From: JBNJGB01 sp051747385 | GTDB lineage: Bacteria > Myxococcota_A > UBA9042 > PHBI01 > JACKFB01 | Direction of reading: 5' to 3' | DNA length: 64,000 bases | NCBI GenBank assembly: GCA_051747385.1 | Contig: JBNJGB010000027.1 | Location: forward strand, 1-64,000 | Shown: piece by piece, positions 8,911 through 17,333 of the stretch | Numbering within the stretch: the first letter of the stretch is position 1 | Layout of the letters: each line of letters starts with the position of its first letter | Notes under the pieces: model-generated | What the model saw: the letters and a program-made list of their open reading frames with translations, nothing else | Database searches by the model: none | What the model was told of the DNA's origin: nothing | Program-made: the position numbers and the translations under genes

Positions 8911-9393
8911 ATGACCCTGACCAACCGGACCGTCGTTCCCATGGCCCTGTGCGTGGCCGCCCTGCTCGTGGCGACCGCCTGCCGCTCCGAGACGACTGCA
9001 GGGGCGGAGGAGCGCGCGACCGAGGCCGCGGAGACCGATCGGGAGGGGCCACCGTTCGAGCTGAAGATCGAGGTGCCGGACCTGGACTCGGGGGCGAAGG
9101 GCGCCGCCGTGGTGACCATCGTCGCGGGCGAGGGCTTCAAGTGGAACGACGAGTATCCCGCGAAGCTGACCTTCGAGGTCGCCCCCGAGCACGTGGCGCT
9201 GGGCAAGAAGAAGTTCCAGCAGACGGGCGGAGACTTCGACACGAGCGAGGAGCAGGCCTCCGTGTCCGTCCCCCTGGAGGCGAAGAGCGCCGGCGAGGAG
9301 ACGGTCACCGGCAAGGCCAAGTTCAGCGTCTGCAACGACACGACCTGCCTCATCGAGACCGCCGACGTGGAGCTGGCCGTGAACGTACGCTGA
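8911..9393 (+). CDS. Lipoprotein with DsbD N-terminal-like fold
   Basis: A 160-residue protein starting at ATG 8911 behind GGAGGAG. A signal sequence ends in LLVATAC, a plausible though weak lipobox with Cys at about residue 26. The mature part is a single beta-sandwich-like domain ending in FSVCNDTTCLIETADVELAV. The Cys-x4-Cys pair and surrounding residues resemble the N-terminal disulfide-handling domain of DsbD/ScsB-type thiol reductases. The membrane and thioredoxin domains of DsbD are absent, so it may be a thiol-reactive periplasmic partner or a structural relative only. It lies 58 bp upstream of prkA on the same strand. Confidence 0.65.
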   Translation: MTLTNRTVVPMALCVAALLVATACRSETTAGAEERATEAAETDREGPPFELKIEVPDLDSGAKGAAVVTIVAGEGFKWNDEYPAKLTFEVAPEHVALGKKKFQQTGGDFDTSEEQASVSVPLEAKSAGEETVTGKAKFSVCNDTTCLIETADVELAVNVR

Positions 9394-9451
9394 GCTCCGC
9401 CGCCTGGGCGGCGGCGGGGACAGGCTCCGCCGGCACGCACGAGGAGACGCC

Positions 9452-11731
9452 ATGGATGAGCCCCTGTCCCGGCTGAGGCAGCTCGAGCGCGGTGTCCACG
9501 AGGAATTCGTGGCGAACCGGCGCGTGCTGGGCTTCGACGAGTTCTTCGAGGCGTTCTGCCAGGAGCCGGCGCTCCACTCGCGGACGGCTCCCCAGTACCT
9601 GCGCGACTGCATCGACTACTACGGACGCTACGAGCTGGAGCGTCCCTACGGGGGCTCGGTCCGGTTCCGCCTGTTCGACTGTCCGTGGGAGGAGACCCGC
9701 GAGGGCGCGCTCCGCTACCGGGTGGTGGGCCACGAGCACGCCCAGGGCGAGCTGTACCGGATGCTCGTCAACTTCATCCAGGAGGGGCGGGTCAGCCGGC
9801 TCATCCTGCTCCACGGCCCCAACGGCTCGGCCAAGAGCTCCCTCATCCAGTGCCTCGCGCGGGCGCTGGAGCACTACTCCGCGACCGACGAGGGCGCCCT
9901 GTACCGCTTCAACTGGGTGTTCCCGTCGAGCCGGATCGCCAAGAAGCGCCTCGGGTTCGCCGAGAGCGAGGAGACGGACGAGCCGGCCGAGAGCTTCGCG
10001 CACCTCGACGAGGAGGACATCGACGCCCGCCTCACGGGAGACCTCCGGGACCACCCGCTGCTGCTGCTCCCCAGGGAGCGCCGGCGCACCCTCATCCACG
10101 ACCTCTGGGACGCCGGGAAGCTGCCCGCCGACTTCCAGGTGGGCGAGTACCTCATCGAGGGCGACCTCTCGCCCCGCTCGCGGGCCATCGCCGACGCCCT
10201 GCTGAGCACCTACCACGGCGACTTCAAGCGCCTGCTCCAGCACATCCAGGTGGAGCGCTTCTTCTTCTCGCGCCGCTATCGCCAGGGGATCGTCACCATC
10301 GAGCCCCAGCTCCACGTGGACGCGAGCATGCGCCAGATCACCATGGACCAGGGGCTGCAGTCGCTGCCGCCGTCGCTCCGCACGATGAACCTCTACGAGG
10401 CCCAGGGCGACCTGGTGGACGCCAACCGCGGCCTCGTGGAGTACAACGACCTGCTCAAGAAGCCGCTGGACTCCTACAAGTACCTCCTGGCCACGTGCGA
10501 GAAGGGCACCGTCGCCCTCCCCAACGCCATCCTGCACCTGGACGTGCTCTTCCTGGCCAGCTCCAACGAGAAGCACCTCAACGCCTTCAAGGAGTACGCG
10601 GACTTCCCGTCCTTCAAGGGGCGCATGGATCTGGTGAAGATGCCCTACCTGCGCGACTACCGCGTGGAGCAGCACATCTACGAGGAGCAGGTGGCCCACG
10701 GCGCCCTCGGCGACAAGGTGGCGCCCCACTCCACCTACGTGGTCGCGCTCTGGGCCATCCTGAGCCGCCTCCGGCGGCCGCGGCCGGACCGCCACGCGGA
10801 GGTCCTGCGCCCGATCATCGAGCGCCTCACCCCGCTGGAGAAGGCCGAGCTGTACGCCGGCGCGCAGGAGCCCGAGGGCCTCACGCCGGAGCAGAGCCGC
10901 GAGCTGTGGGCCGCGGTCCCGGACCTGCTGGACGAGAACCAGGAGGACCCGGACTACGAGGGCTCGTTCGGGGCGTCGCCGCGGGAGATGAAGGAGGTGA
11001 TGCTCAACGCCCTCCAGAACCCGCAGTACTACGGCCTGAGCCCCCTGGGCATCTTCGACGAGCTGCGCCAGCTCGTGCGGATGAAGACCGTCTACGAGTT
11101 CCTCAAGCGGGGGGTCAACGGCGGCTATCACGACCACGAGGCGTTCGTGGACCAGGTCTTCGAGCGCTGGCTCGAGCGCGTGGACGACGAGGTCCGCTCG
11201 TCCATGGGACTGGTGAGCGCCGAGCAGTACGACGAGCTGTTCCAGCGCTACATCCGGCACGTGTCCTATCTGCTGAAGGGCGAGAAGGTGTACGACGAGG
11301 CGACCGGCCGCACGGAGGAGCCCGACGAGCACCTCATGGACAAGCTCGAAGAGGTCTGGGAGGTCGAGGGCGAGGACACGGAGTCCTTCCGCCGCAACCT
11401 CATCGGGCGCATCGGCGCCTGGCGCATCGACTATCCCGGCCAGCCCATCGACTACCGGCGCCTGTTCCCCAAGCTCTTCACCGCCCTGGAGGACGACTAC
11501 TACCGGCAACAGCGGGAGACCCTGCGCCGGCTGACCCAGAACGTGCTGGACCTCCTCACCGACGAGGAGGAGGGCGAGAGGCCCGGCTCGCCGGCCTCGA
11601 AGCTGTCGGCCGTGGAGCGCCGGGCCGCCGAGCGGACCATCGAAGCCCTCCAGAGCGACTACGGCTATCCCCGCCGGACCGTCCGGGAGGCCCTCGGGGC
11701 GCTCATGAAGCACCGGTACCAGGCGCGGTAG
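9452..11731 (+). CDS. prkA: PrkA-family serine protein kinase, long form
   Basis: A 759-residue AAA+ / Ser kinase of the PrkA family. The AAA+ module has a Walker A loop GPNGSAKSS at about residue 122, and the family block SNEKHLNAFKEYADFPSFKG followed by RMDLVKMPYLRDYRVEQHIY near residue 370. The C-terminal kinase-related part is retained (RMKTVYEFLKRGVNGGYHDH). PrkA proteins of enteric bacteria and Bacillus are about 630-645 residues, so this one has roughly 100 extra residues, partly as an acidic insert around 155-215. In other bacteria prkA sits with yeaH and spoVR; neither is seen here. Confidence 0.92.
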   Translation: MDEPLSRLRQLERGVHEEFVANRRVLGFDEFFEAFCQEPALHSRTAPQYLRDCIDYYGRYELERPYGGSVRFRLFDCPWEETREGALRYRVVGHEHAQGELYRMLVNFIQEGRVSRLILLHGPNGSAKSSLIQCLARALEHYSATDEGALYRFNWVFPSSRIAKKRLGFAESEETDEPAESFAHLDEEDIDARLTGDLRDHPLLLLPRERRRTLIHDLWDAGKLPADFQVGEYLIEGDLSPRSRAIADALLSTYHGDFKRLLQHIQVERFFFSRRYRQGIVTIEPQLHVDASMRQITMDQGLQSLPPSLRTMNLYEAQGDLVDANRGLVEYNDLLKKPLDSYKYLLATCEKGTVALPNAILHLDVLFLASSNEKHLNAFKEYADFPSFKGRMDLVKMPYLRDYRVEQHIYEEQVAHGALGDKVAPHSTYVVALWAILSRLRRPRPDRHAEVLRPIIERLTPLEKAELYAGAQEPEGLTPEQSRELWAAVPDLLDENQEDPDYEGSFGASPREMKEVMLNALQNPQYYGLSPLGIFDELRQLVRMKTVYEFLKRGVNGGYHDHEAFVDQVFERWLERVDDEVRSSMGLVSAEQYDELFQRYIRHVSYLLKGEKVYDEATGRTEEPDEHLMDKLEEVWEVEGEDTESFRRNLIGRIGAWRIDYPGQPIDYRRLFPKLFTALEDDYYRQQRETLRRLTQNVLDLLTDEEEGERPGSPASKLSAVERRAAERTIEALQSDYGYPRRTVREALGALMKHRYQAR

Positions 11732-12057
11732 CGCGGCAGACCAGCGCATCTCGGCAAGTGGGCCTCCTACCCTTGCCCTTGCCCTTGCCCTTGCCCTTGC
11801 CCTTGCCCTTGCCCTTGCCCTTGCCCTTGCCTTGGGCAGCGACTCCTGCCGGCGTGTCCGCTGCGCGGGCGTCCCCGAGACTGTCGCCTCTCATCGGTTT
11901 CGGGGCGCCGACGTCCTCGCCGGCGATGGGTCCCCGTGCCACGGAGCGGCATCCGACGCCGCCGGGGACGGCGGCGCCCCAACGTCGAGGGAGGCGGGGC
12001 GCTGACGGGCGTTCGGGAGCGGGAGCGCGAGGGGCCGACGGCCGATCGGGGCGACTG
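11732..12057. repeat. Convergent intergenic region with a ten-unit CCTTGC tract
   Basis: The space between the prkA and moaX stops holds no gene. Positions 11770-11834 are an almost perfect run of about ten CCTTGC units (GGGCAA on the minus strand), enough for two or more quadruplexes. A second structure, CGCCGCC-GGGGAC-GGCGGCG (11957-11976), is a 7-bp hairpin whose GGGGAC loop matches the hairpin after lexA. It could terminate one or both converging transcripts. Confidence 0.85.
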
Positions 12058-12732
12058 CTACGGCCTGGGAGACACCCACTCTTCGCCGTCCGGGCCCACC
12101 TCGCGCTTCCAGATGGGCACGTCCTCCTTGATGCGGTCGATGACCCGGCGGCAGGCGCCGAAGCCCTCGGCCCGGTGGGCGCTGCCGACGGCGATGAGGA
12201 CTGCCACGTCGCCCACCTCGAGGGTCCCGGTGCGGTGGTGGACCGCCACCCGCGCGCCGGGGAAGTCGGCCTCCACCTCGGCGGCGATCTCCCGCAGCTT
12301 GGACAGGGCCATCCGCTCGTAGGCCTCGTAGTACAGGCGCGTGACGGCGTGGCCCCGGGCGTGGTCGCGGACGACGCCCTGGAACGTCACCACCGAGCCG
12401 TGAGCCGGATCGGAGACCCGCTCCGTCAGCAGCTTCAGGCGCGCGTCGTCCAGGGGCGCGTCCGTGAGGTCCACCGGCGGCGTGCCGGCGCCGCCGGACA
12501 CGGGCGGGATGAGGACGAACTCGGCCCCGGGCGGTACCTCCTCGTCCGGCGCGGCGAACTCGCCGTTCACGGCGGCCCGCACGGAGCGCATCAGGGGCCC
12601 CAGCTCGGGGTGACGCTCGCCGAGGAGGTCCATGACCTCGCGCACCGTGGCGCCGTCGGGGCAGGTGAGGGTCTCGGAGGTGCGCCCGATCCGTTCCCGG
12701 ACGTGCGCGAAGTACAGGACGTTGAGCTCCAT
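12058..12732 (-). CDS. moaX: MoaD-MoaE fusion: molybdopterin synthase
   Basis: A 224-residue fusion of both molybdopterin synthase subunits. Residues 1-81 are MoaD (ubiquitin-like), ending in IPPVSGG, the di-Gly that in separate MoaD is the free C-terminus and carries the thiocarboxylate. Residues 87-224 are MoaE, with HRTGTLEVGDVAVLIAV, the AHR motif and the KEDVPIWKRE lysine region. For the thiocarboxylate to form, the chain would have to be cut after Gly81, as reported for MoaX of Mycobacterium tuberculosis. That cleavage is inferred here, not seen. The start at 12732 is 39 bp from trpE on the opposite strand. Confidence 0.92.
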   Translation of the reverse strand: MELNVLYFAHVRERIGRTSETLTCPDGATVREVMDLLGERHPELGPLMRSVRAAVNGEFAAPDEEVPPGAEFVLIPPVSGGAGTPPVDLTDAPLDDARLKLLTERVSDPAHGSVVTFQGVVRDHARGHAVTRLYYEAYERMALSKLREIAAEVEADFPGARVAVHHRTGTLEVGDVAVLIAVGSAHRAEGFGACRRVIDRIKEDVPIWKREVGPDGEEWVSPRP

Positions 12733-12772
12733 GATGGCGACGGATAGTATCGGCGCCTCCCGGAGGTGACAA
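12722..12772. promoter_or_regulatory. Divergent trpE/moaX promoter with overlapping -10 elements
   Basis: Plus strand: TTGAGC (12722-12727), 17 nt, TAGTAT (12745-12750), toward trpE. Minus strand: TTGTCA (12772-12767), 17 nt, TACTAT (12749-12744), toward moaX. The two -10 elements overlap in the quasi-palindrome ATAGTAT, and each -35 lies in or next to the start codon region of the opposite gene. The moaX leader would be only a few nt long. Confidence 0.55.
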
Positions 12773-14262
12773 TGCCCATCGGCCGCTCCGCGTTCCGACG
12801 CCTGGCCGCGACCCACACCCTGATCCCCGTGACCCGCGAGGTCTTCTCCGACCTGGAGACCCCGGTGTCCGCGTTCTGGAAGCTGCGCCGCGGCCGCTGG
12901 AGCTTCCTCCTGGAGAGCGTCGAGGGCGGCGAGCGGTGGGCCCGGTACACGAGCATGGGCACCGAGCCGCGGGCGGTCTACACGGCCCGCGGCCGGACCG
13001 TGAGCATCCGCCGGGCCGACGGCTCCACGGAGACGCTCGAGGTGGACGACGCCCTGGGCTGGGTGGCGTCCCGCTTCGAGGGCGAGCGCCTCTACCGCGA
13101 CCCCGAGCTTCCCCGCTTCTACGGCGGGCTGGTGGGCGCCGTGCCGTACGACGCCGTGCGCCACGTGGAGCGCCTCCCGGATCGCCACGAGCCGCTCGAA
13201 GGCGTGCCCGATCTGGTCTTCATGGAGACCGGCCTGGTGCTGGTCTGGGACAACCTGAAGCACCGGGCCGTGCTCGTGTACCTCGCGCGCGTGCCGACGC
13301 CGGACGCCGCCGAGGAGGCCTGGGGCGAGGCCGTGGCCGCCCTGGACGAGGCCGAGGCCCGCCTGTCGGGGGCCCTCCCGGACCTCCCGACGGCCCCGCG
13401 CGAGCCGGCCGGCGAGGCGGCGCCCACCATCTCGGACGCCGCGTTCGCCCGCTCCGTCGAGCAGGCCCGCGACTTCATCGCGGCCGGCGACGTCATCCAG
13501 GTGGTCCTGAGCCGGCAGTTCACGCAGCCGGCCGGCGACCTGCACCCCTTCCTGGTCTACCGTGCCCTGCGCCAGCTCAACCCGTCGCCGTACATGTTCT
13601 TCCTGGAGGTGGGCGACTCGACGCTGGTCGGCTCCTCGCCGGAGGTCCTCGTGCGGATGACGGATCGGCTCGTGGAGACCCGCCCCATCGCCGGCACGCG
13701 CCCGCGCGGCGACACGCCCGAGGAGGACGAGGCCCTGGCCGAGTCCCTGCAGGACGATCCCAAGGAGCGCGCCGAGCACGTGATGCTGGTGGACCTGGGG
13801 CGGAACGACGTGGGCCGCGTCGCGGAGATCGGCACGGTGGAGGTCGACGACTACATGACCATCGAGCGATACAGCCACGTCATGCACCTTGTGAGCCACG
13901 TGCGCGGCCGGGCGCGACCGGACGTGGACGCCGCGGACGTCGTCCGCGCCACCTTCCCCGCGGGCACGCTCAGCGGAGCCCCCAAGGTGCGCGCCATGGA
14001 GATCATCGAGGAGCTGGAGCCGTCCCGGCGCGGCTTCTACGGCGGCGCCGTCGGGATGATCGGGGCCGGCGGGGACCTGGATCTCTGCATCACGATCCGT
14101 ACGCTGATCGCCCGCGCCGGCGCCTTCGAGGTGCAGGCCGGCGCAGGCATCGTCTACGACTCGGACCCGGCGTCCGAGGCCGAGGAGACCCGCAGCAAGG
14201 CGCGGGGCGTGCTCCGGGCCATCGAGCAGGCCCGGGAGCTGTTCGGGGGTGCGGAGCGATGA
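12772..14262 (+). CDS. trpE: Anthranilate synthase component I
   Basis: Aminating chorismate synthase of 496 residues, first step of tryptophan synthesis. The C-terminal chorismate-binding domain shows the family blocks PSPYMFFLEVGDSTLVGSSPE, RPIAGTRPRG, VDLGRNDVGRV and the signature TFPAGTLSGAPKVRAMEIIEE. I use ATG 12772, preceded by GGAGG at 12762-12766; the GTG at 12766 would overlap that ribosome site. The stop overlaps the trpG start (ATGA), indicating translational coupling. No leader peptide or attenuator fits in the 39-bp gap upstream. Confidence 0.96.
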   Translation: MPIGRSAFRRLAATHTLIPVTREVFSDLETPVSAFWKLRRGRWSFLLESVEGGERWARYTSMGTEPRAVYTARGRTVSIRRADGSTETLEVDDALGWVASRFEGERLYRDPELPRFYGGLVGAVPYDAVRHVERLPDRHEPLEGVPDLVFMETGLVLVWDNLKHRAVLVYLARVPTPDAAEEAWGEAVAALDEAEARLSGALPDLPTAPREPAGEAAPTISDAAFARSVEQARDFIAAGDVIQVVLSRQFTQPAGDLHPFLVYRALRQLNPSPYMFFLEVGDSTLVGSSPEVLVRMTDRLVETRPIAGTRPRGDTPEEDEALAESLQDDPKERAEHVMLVDLGRNDVGRVAEIGTVEVDDYMTIERYSHVMHLVSHVRGRARPDVDAADVVRATFPAGTLSGAPKVRAMEIIEELEPSRRGFYGGAVGMIGAGGDLDLCITIRTLIARAGAFEVQAGAGIVYDSDPASEAEETRSKARGVLRAIEQARELFGGAER

Positions 14263-14852
14263 GGCTCCTCATGATCGACAACTACGACAGCTTCACCTGG
14301 AACCTCGTCCAGTACCTGGGCGAGCAGGGGGCGGTCCCCCACGTCGTGCGAAACGACGCCTGGACCGTCGACGAGGTGGAGGCCTGGCGCCCCGACGCCG
14401 TGGTCCTGTCGCCGGGGCCCTGCACGCCGGCCGAGGCGGGCATCTCCGTCGAGGTCGTGCGCCGGCTGTCGGGCCGCCTGCCCCTGCTCGGCGTGTGCCT
14501 GGGCCACCAGAGCATCGGCGTGGCCTTCGGGGGCACCATCGCCCGCGCCGGCGTCATCATGCACGGCAAGACCTGCCCGGTCCGCCACCGGGACACGGAC
14601 GTCTTCCGGGGGCTGCCGAACCCGTTCGAGGCGACCCGCTATCACAGCCTGGTCCTCGATCGGGGGGACCTGCCGGACTGCCTGGAGGTGACCGCGTGGA
14701 CCGAGGATCCGGACGGCCGCACCATCATGGGGGTGGCGCACCGGGAGCATCCCACGTGGGGCGTGCAGTTCCACCCGGAGTCCATCCTCACCGGCGAGGG
14801 CAGGCGGCTCCTCGCCAACTTCCTGCGGCTCGTCGAGGAGGCGCGCGCGTGA
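14259..14852 (+). CDS. trpG: Anthranilate synthase component II, glutamine amidotransferase
   Basis: Class I glutamine amidotransferase of 197 residues that supplies ammonia to TrpE. It opens with LMIDNYDSFTWNLVQYLGE, has SPGPCTP, the nucleophile-containing GVCLGHQSIG (Cys near residue 79) and the C-terminal His/Glu of GVQFHPESILT. Its start overlaps the trpE stop by 4 bp and its end overlaps trpD. The same subunit may also serve p-aminobenzoate synthesis, as trpG/pabA proteins often do. Confidence 0.96.
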   Translation: MRLLMIDNYDSFTWNLVQYLGEQGAVPHVVRNDAWTVDEVEAWRPDAVVLSPGPCTPAEAGISVEVVRRLSGRLPLLGVCLGHQSIGVAFGGTIARAGVIMHGKTCPVRHRDTDVFRGLPNPFEATRYHSLVLDRGDLPDCLEVTAWTEDPDGRTIMGVAHREHPTWGVQFHPESILTGEGRRLLANFLRLVEEARA

Positions 14853-15883
14853 GCGAGGAGTCGATCCTGTACCGATCCGTCCAGGCCCTGGTCGGGGGGA
14901 GGCACCTGACCTCCGACGAGATGGCCGGCGCCCTGGGCGAGATCATGGAGGGCAGCGTGAGCGCCCCGCGCGTCGCCGCCCTCCTGACGGCCCTCCGCGT
15001 GAAGGGCGAGACGGTCGAGGAGATCCTCGGCGCCGTCGTCGCCATGCGTGAGCGCGCGACCCGCATCCACCCGCGCGCCGAGCGCATCCTGGACACCTGC
15101 GGGACCGGCGGGGACGCCGCGGGGACGTTCAACATCTCCACCGCGGTCGCCTTCGTCTGCGCCGCGGCCGGGGTCACCGTGGCCAAGCACGGCAACCGCG
15201 CGGTCTCCTCGCGGGTGGGCTCCGCCGACGTGCTCGAGTCCCTGGGCCTGCGCATCGACCTGGGACCGGACGAGGTGACCCGCTGCATCGACGAGGTGGG
15301 CATCGGGTTCCTGTTCGCGCCCCGGCACCACGGCGCGCTGCGCCACGCCGCACCGGTCCGCCGGGAGCTGGGCTTCCGGACCATCCTGAACCTGCTCGGG
15401 CCCATGACGAACCCGGCCGGCGCCACCCACCAGCTCATCGGCGTGTACGCCTACGACCGGGTGGTCCAGGTAGCCGAGGTCCTGGGCCGCCTCGGGGCCC
15501 GGCGGGCGCTCGTGGCCCACGGCAGCGACGGCCTGGACGAGATCACCCTGGCCGGCCCGACCCACGTGGCCTGCTGGGACGGCGATCGCGTCGTCGAGGA
15601 CACCGTCTCGCCCACGCGCTTCGGCATCCGCTGCGCCGAGGCCAGCGCGGTGGCGGGCGGCAGCGCGGAGCACAACGCGGACGTGGTCCGGAGCGTCCTC
15701 GCGGGCGAGCCCGGCCCGCCCACGGACATCGTGCGCCTCAACGCCGGCGCCGCCCTCTGGGTCGCCGAGGAGGCGCCCGACATCGCGGCGGGCGTGGAGA
15801 TGGCCACGGAGATCCTCCGCAGCGGCGCCGCCATGCGTCGCCTGGAGGCTCTCGCCCACCTCACCCGGGAGCTCGCGAGCTGA
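14849..15883 (+). CDS. trpD: Anthranilate phosphoribosyltransferase
   Basis: A 344-residue enzyme joining anthranilate to PRPP. It starts with GTG at 14849, overlapping the trpG stop (GTGA). The PRPP and Mg sites are clear: DTCGTGGDAAGTFNIST near residue 80 and KHGNRAVSSRVGSADVLE near residue 113, then LGPMTNPAG. Length is normal. The stop overlaps the trpC start (TGATG). Confidence 0.96.
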   Translation: MSEESILYRSVQALVGGRHLTSDEMAGALGEIMEGSVSAPRVAALLTALRVKGETVEEILGAVVAMRERATRIHPRAERILDTCGTGGDAAGTFNISTAVAFVCAAAGVTVAKHGNRAVSSRVGSADVLESLGLRIDLGPDEVTRCIDEVGIGFLFAPRHHGALRHAAPVRRELGFRTILNLLGPMTNPAGATHQLIGVYAYDRVVQVAEVLGRLGARRALVAHGSDGLDEITLAGPTHVACWDGDRVVEDTVSPTRFGIRCAEASAVAGGSAEHNADVVRSVLAGEPGPPTDIVRLNAGAALWVAEEAPDIAAGVEMATEILRSGAAMRRLEALAHLTRELAS

Positions 15884-16665
15884 TGGCCGCGGAGATCCTG
15901 GAGCGCATCCTCGCCGACACCCGCCGTCGGCTGGCCGCGTCCCCGCCCGACCGCCGCGCCCTCGAGCGTGCTGCGTCGGAGCGCCCTGCCCCGCCGGACC
16001 CGTGGACGGCCCTGCGCGCGCCGGGGCCGCGGATCATCGCCGAGGTGAAGCGCCGGAGCCCCAGCGCGGGCGCCCTCCGCGGAGAGGCGGACCCGGTGGC
16101 CATCGCCCGGGGCTACGAGGAGGCCGGCGCCGCCGCCATCAGCGTCCTCACGGAGCCGGAGCACTTCGGCGGCTCCCTGGAGGACCTCCGACAGGTGGCC
16201 GACGCCGTGCGCATCCCGTGCCTCCGCAAGGACTTCGTCGTCGACGAGGTCCAGCTCCTCGAGGCCCGCGCGGCCGGCGCGGCCCTGGTCCTGCTCATCG
16301 TGGCGGCGCTCGACGACGCCGCCCTGGCGCGGCTCCACCGGGCCGCCGAGGACCTGGGCCTGGCCGCCCTCGTGGAGGCCCACACCGCCGACGAGGTCCG
16401 CCGCGCCGTGGACGCCGGGGCTCGCATCGTCGGCGTGAACAACCGCGACCTGCGCTCCTTCGAGATCGACCTGGGCGTCTCGGAGCGCCTGCGCCCGCTC
16501 ATCCCCGACGAGGTGATCGCCGTCGCGGAGAGCGGCATCCGGGCGCGCCCGGACCTCGAGCGCCTGGCCGCGGCGGGCTACGACGTCTTCCTGGTGGGCT
16601 CCGGGCTCATGGCGGCGCCGGATCCGCCGGCCGCCCTGCGCGCGCTGCTGGGAGGTGGCCCATGA
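15883..16665 (+). CDS. trpC: Indole-3-glycerol phosphate synthase
   Basis: TIM-barrel enzyme of 260 residues. Catalytic and phosphate-binding blocks appear in order: IIAEVKRRSPSAG, SVLTEPEHFGGS, CLRKDFVVDEVQ, GVNNRDLRSFEIDL and VAESGIRARPDLERL, with GSGLM near the end. It is monofunctional; trpF follows as a separate gene overlapping by 4 bp (ATGA). Confidence 0.96.
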   Translation: MAAEILERILADTRRRLAASPPDRRALERAASERPAPPDPWTALRAPGPRIIAEVKRRSPSAGALRGEADPVAIARGYEEAGAAAISVLTEPEHFGGSLEDLRQVADAVRIPCLRKDFVVDEVQLLEARAAGAALVLLIVAALDDAALARLHRAAEDLGLAALVEAHTADEVRRAVDAGARIVGVNNRDLRSFEIDLGVSERLRPLIPDEVIAVAESGIRARPDLERLAAAGYDVFLVGSGLMAAPDPPAALRALLGGGP

Positions 16666-17333
16666 GCGCGAGCCGCCGCCCCTGGATCAAGTTCTGCGGC
16701 ATCACGTCCCCGGCGGACGCCCGCGCGGCGATCCACGCCGGCGCCGACCTCGTCGGGCTCAACTTCCACCCGGAGTCGCCCCGGGCCGTGAGCTTCGGGC
16801 TGGCCCGGAAGATCGTCGACGCGGTGAAGCACACGCGCCGCCCGCGCGGCCCCAACCGCCCGGTGCGGACCGTGGCGGTCTTCGTGAACCCCGACGACGA
16901 CCTCGTCCACGGGGTCCTGGAGCACGTGGGCCCCGACATCCTCCAGTTCCACGGCGACGAGTCGCCCACGTTCTGCCGCTCGTTCGGGACGCCGTTCCTC
17001 AAGGCCTTCCGCCTGCGGTCCAAGGCCGACGCCGATCTCATCCCCCCGTATCTCGGTGGATACGCCGTGGGGTATCTCGTCGACGCCTGGCACCCGGCCG
17101 CCCACGGCGGCACCGGCCGGCGCATCCGAATCGAGACGGCGCGCTACGCCCTCCGGCATCCGAAGGGCTTCCTCGCCGGCGGCCTCCACCCGGAGATCGT
17201 CCAGGAGCTGGTGGAGACGCTGCGGCCGTTCGGCGTGGACGTGGCGAGCGGCATCGAGAGCCGCCCGGGCATCAAGAGCCCGGACCTCATGATGGCCTTC
17301 GTGCGGGCCGTGGAGGCGGCGTGTCGCGCCTGA
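16662..17333 (+). CDS. trpF: Phosphoribosylanthranilate isomerase
   Basis: A 223-residue TIM barrel that isomerises PRA to CdRP. The catalytic Cys lies in IKFCGITSP, the catalytic Asp in YLVDAWHPAAHGGTGRRI, and the phosphate-binding C-terminal segment reads FLAGGLHPE then VDVASGIESRPGIKSPDLM. It is the last trp gene here: trpB and trpA do not follow, so tryptophan synthase must be encoded elsewhere. The end overlaps the sulfatase start by 13 bp. Confidence 0.95.
   Translation: MSASRRPWIKFCGITSPADARAAIHAGADLVGLNFHPESPRAVSFGLARKIVDAVKHTRRPRGPNRPVRTVAVFVNPDDDLVHGVLEHVGPDILQFHGDESPTFCRSFGTPFLKAFRLRSKADADLIPPYLGGYAVGYLVDAWHPAAHGGTGRRIRIETARYALRHPKGFLAGGLHPEIVQELVETLRPFGVDVASGIESRPGIKSPDLMMAFVRAVEAACRA

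Noticed and set aside
11770..11834. Leu-Pro or Gly-Lys repeat peptides across the hexamer tracts
   Set aside because: The hexamers give two-residue repeats in every frame. The tracts lie between stop codons of genes and have no start or ribosome site of their own.
12733..12771. Trp leader peptide/attenuator or T-box
   Set aside because: Only 39 bp lie between moaX and trpE, with no Trp codon run and no hairpin pair.
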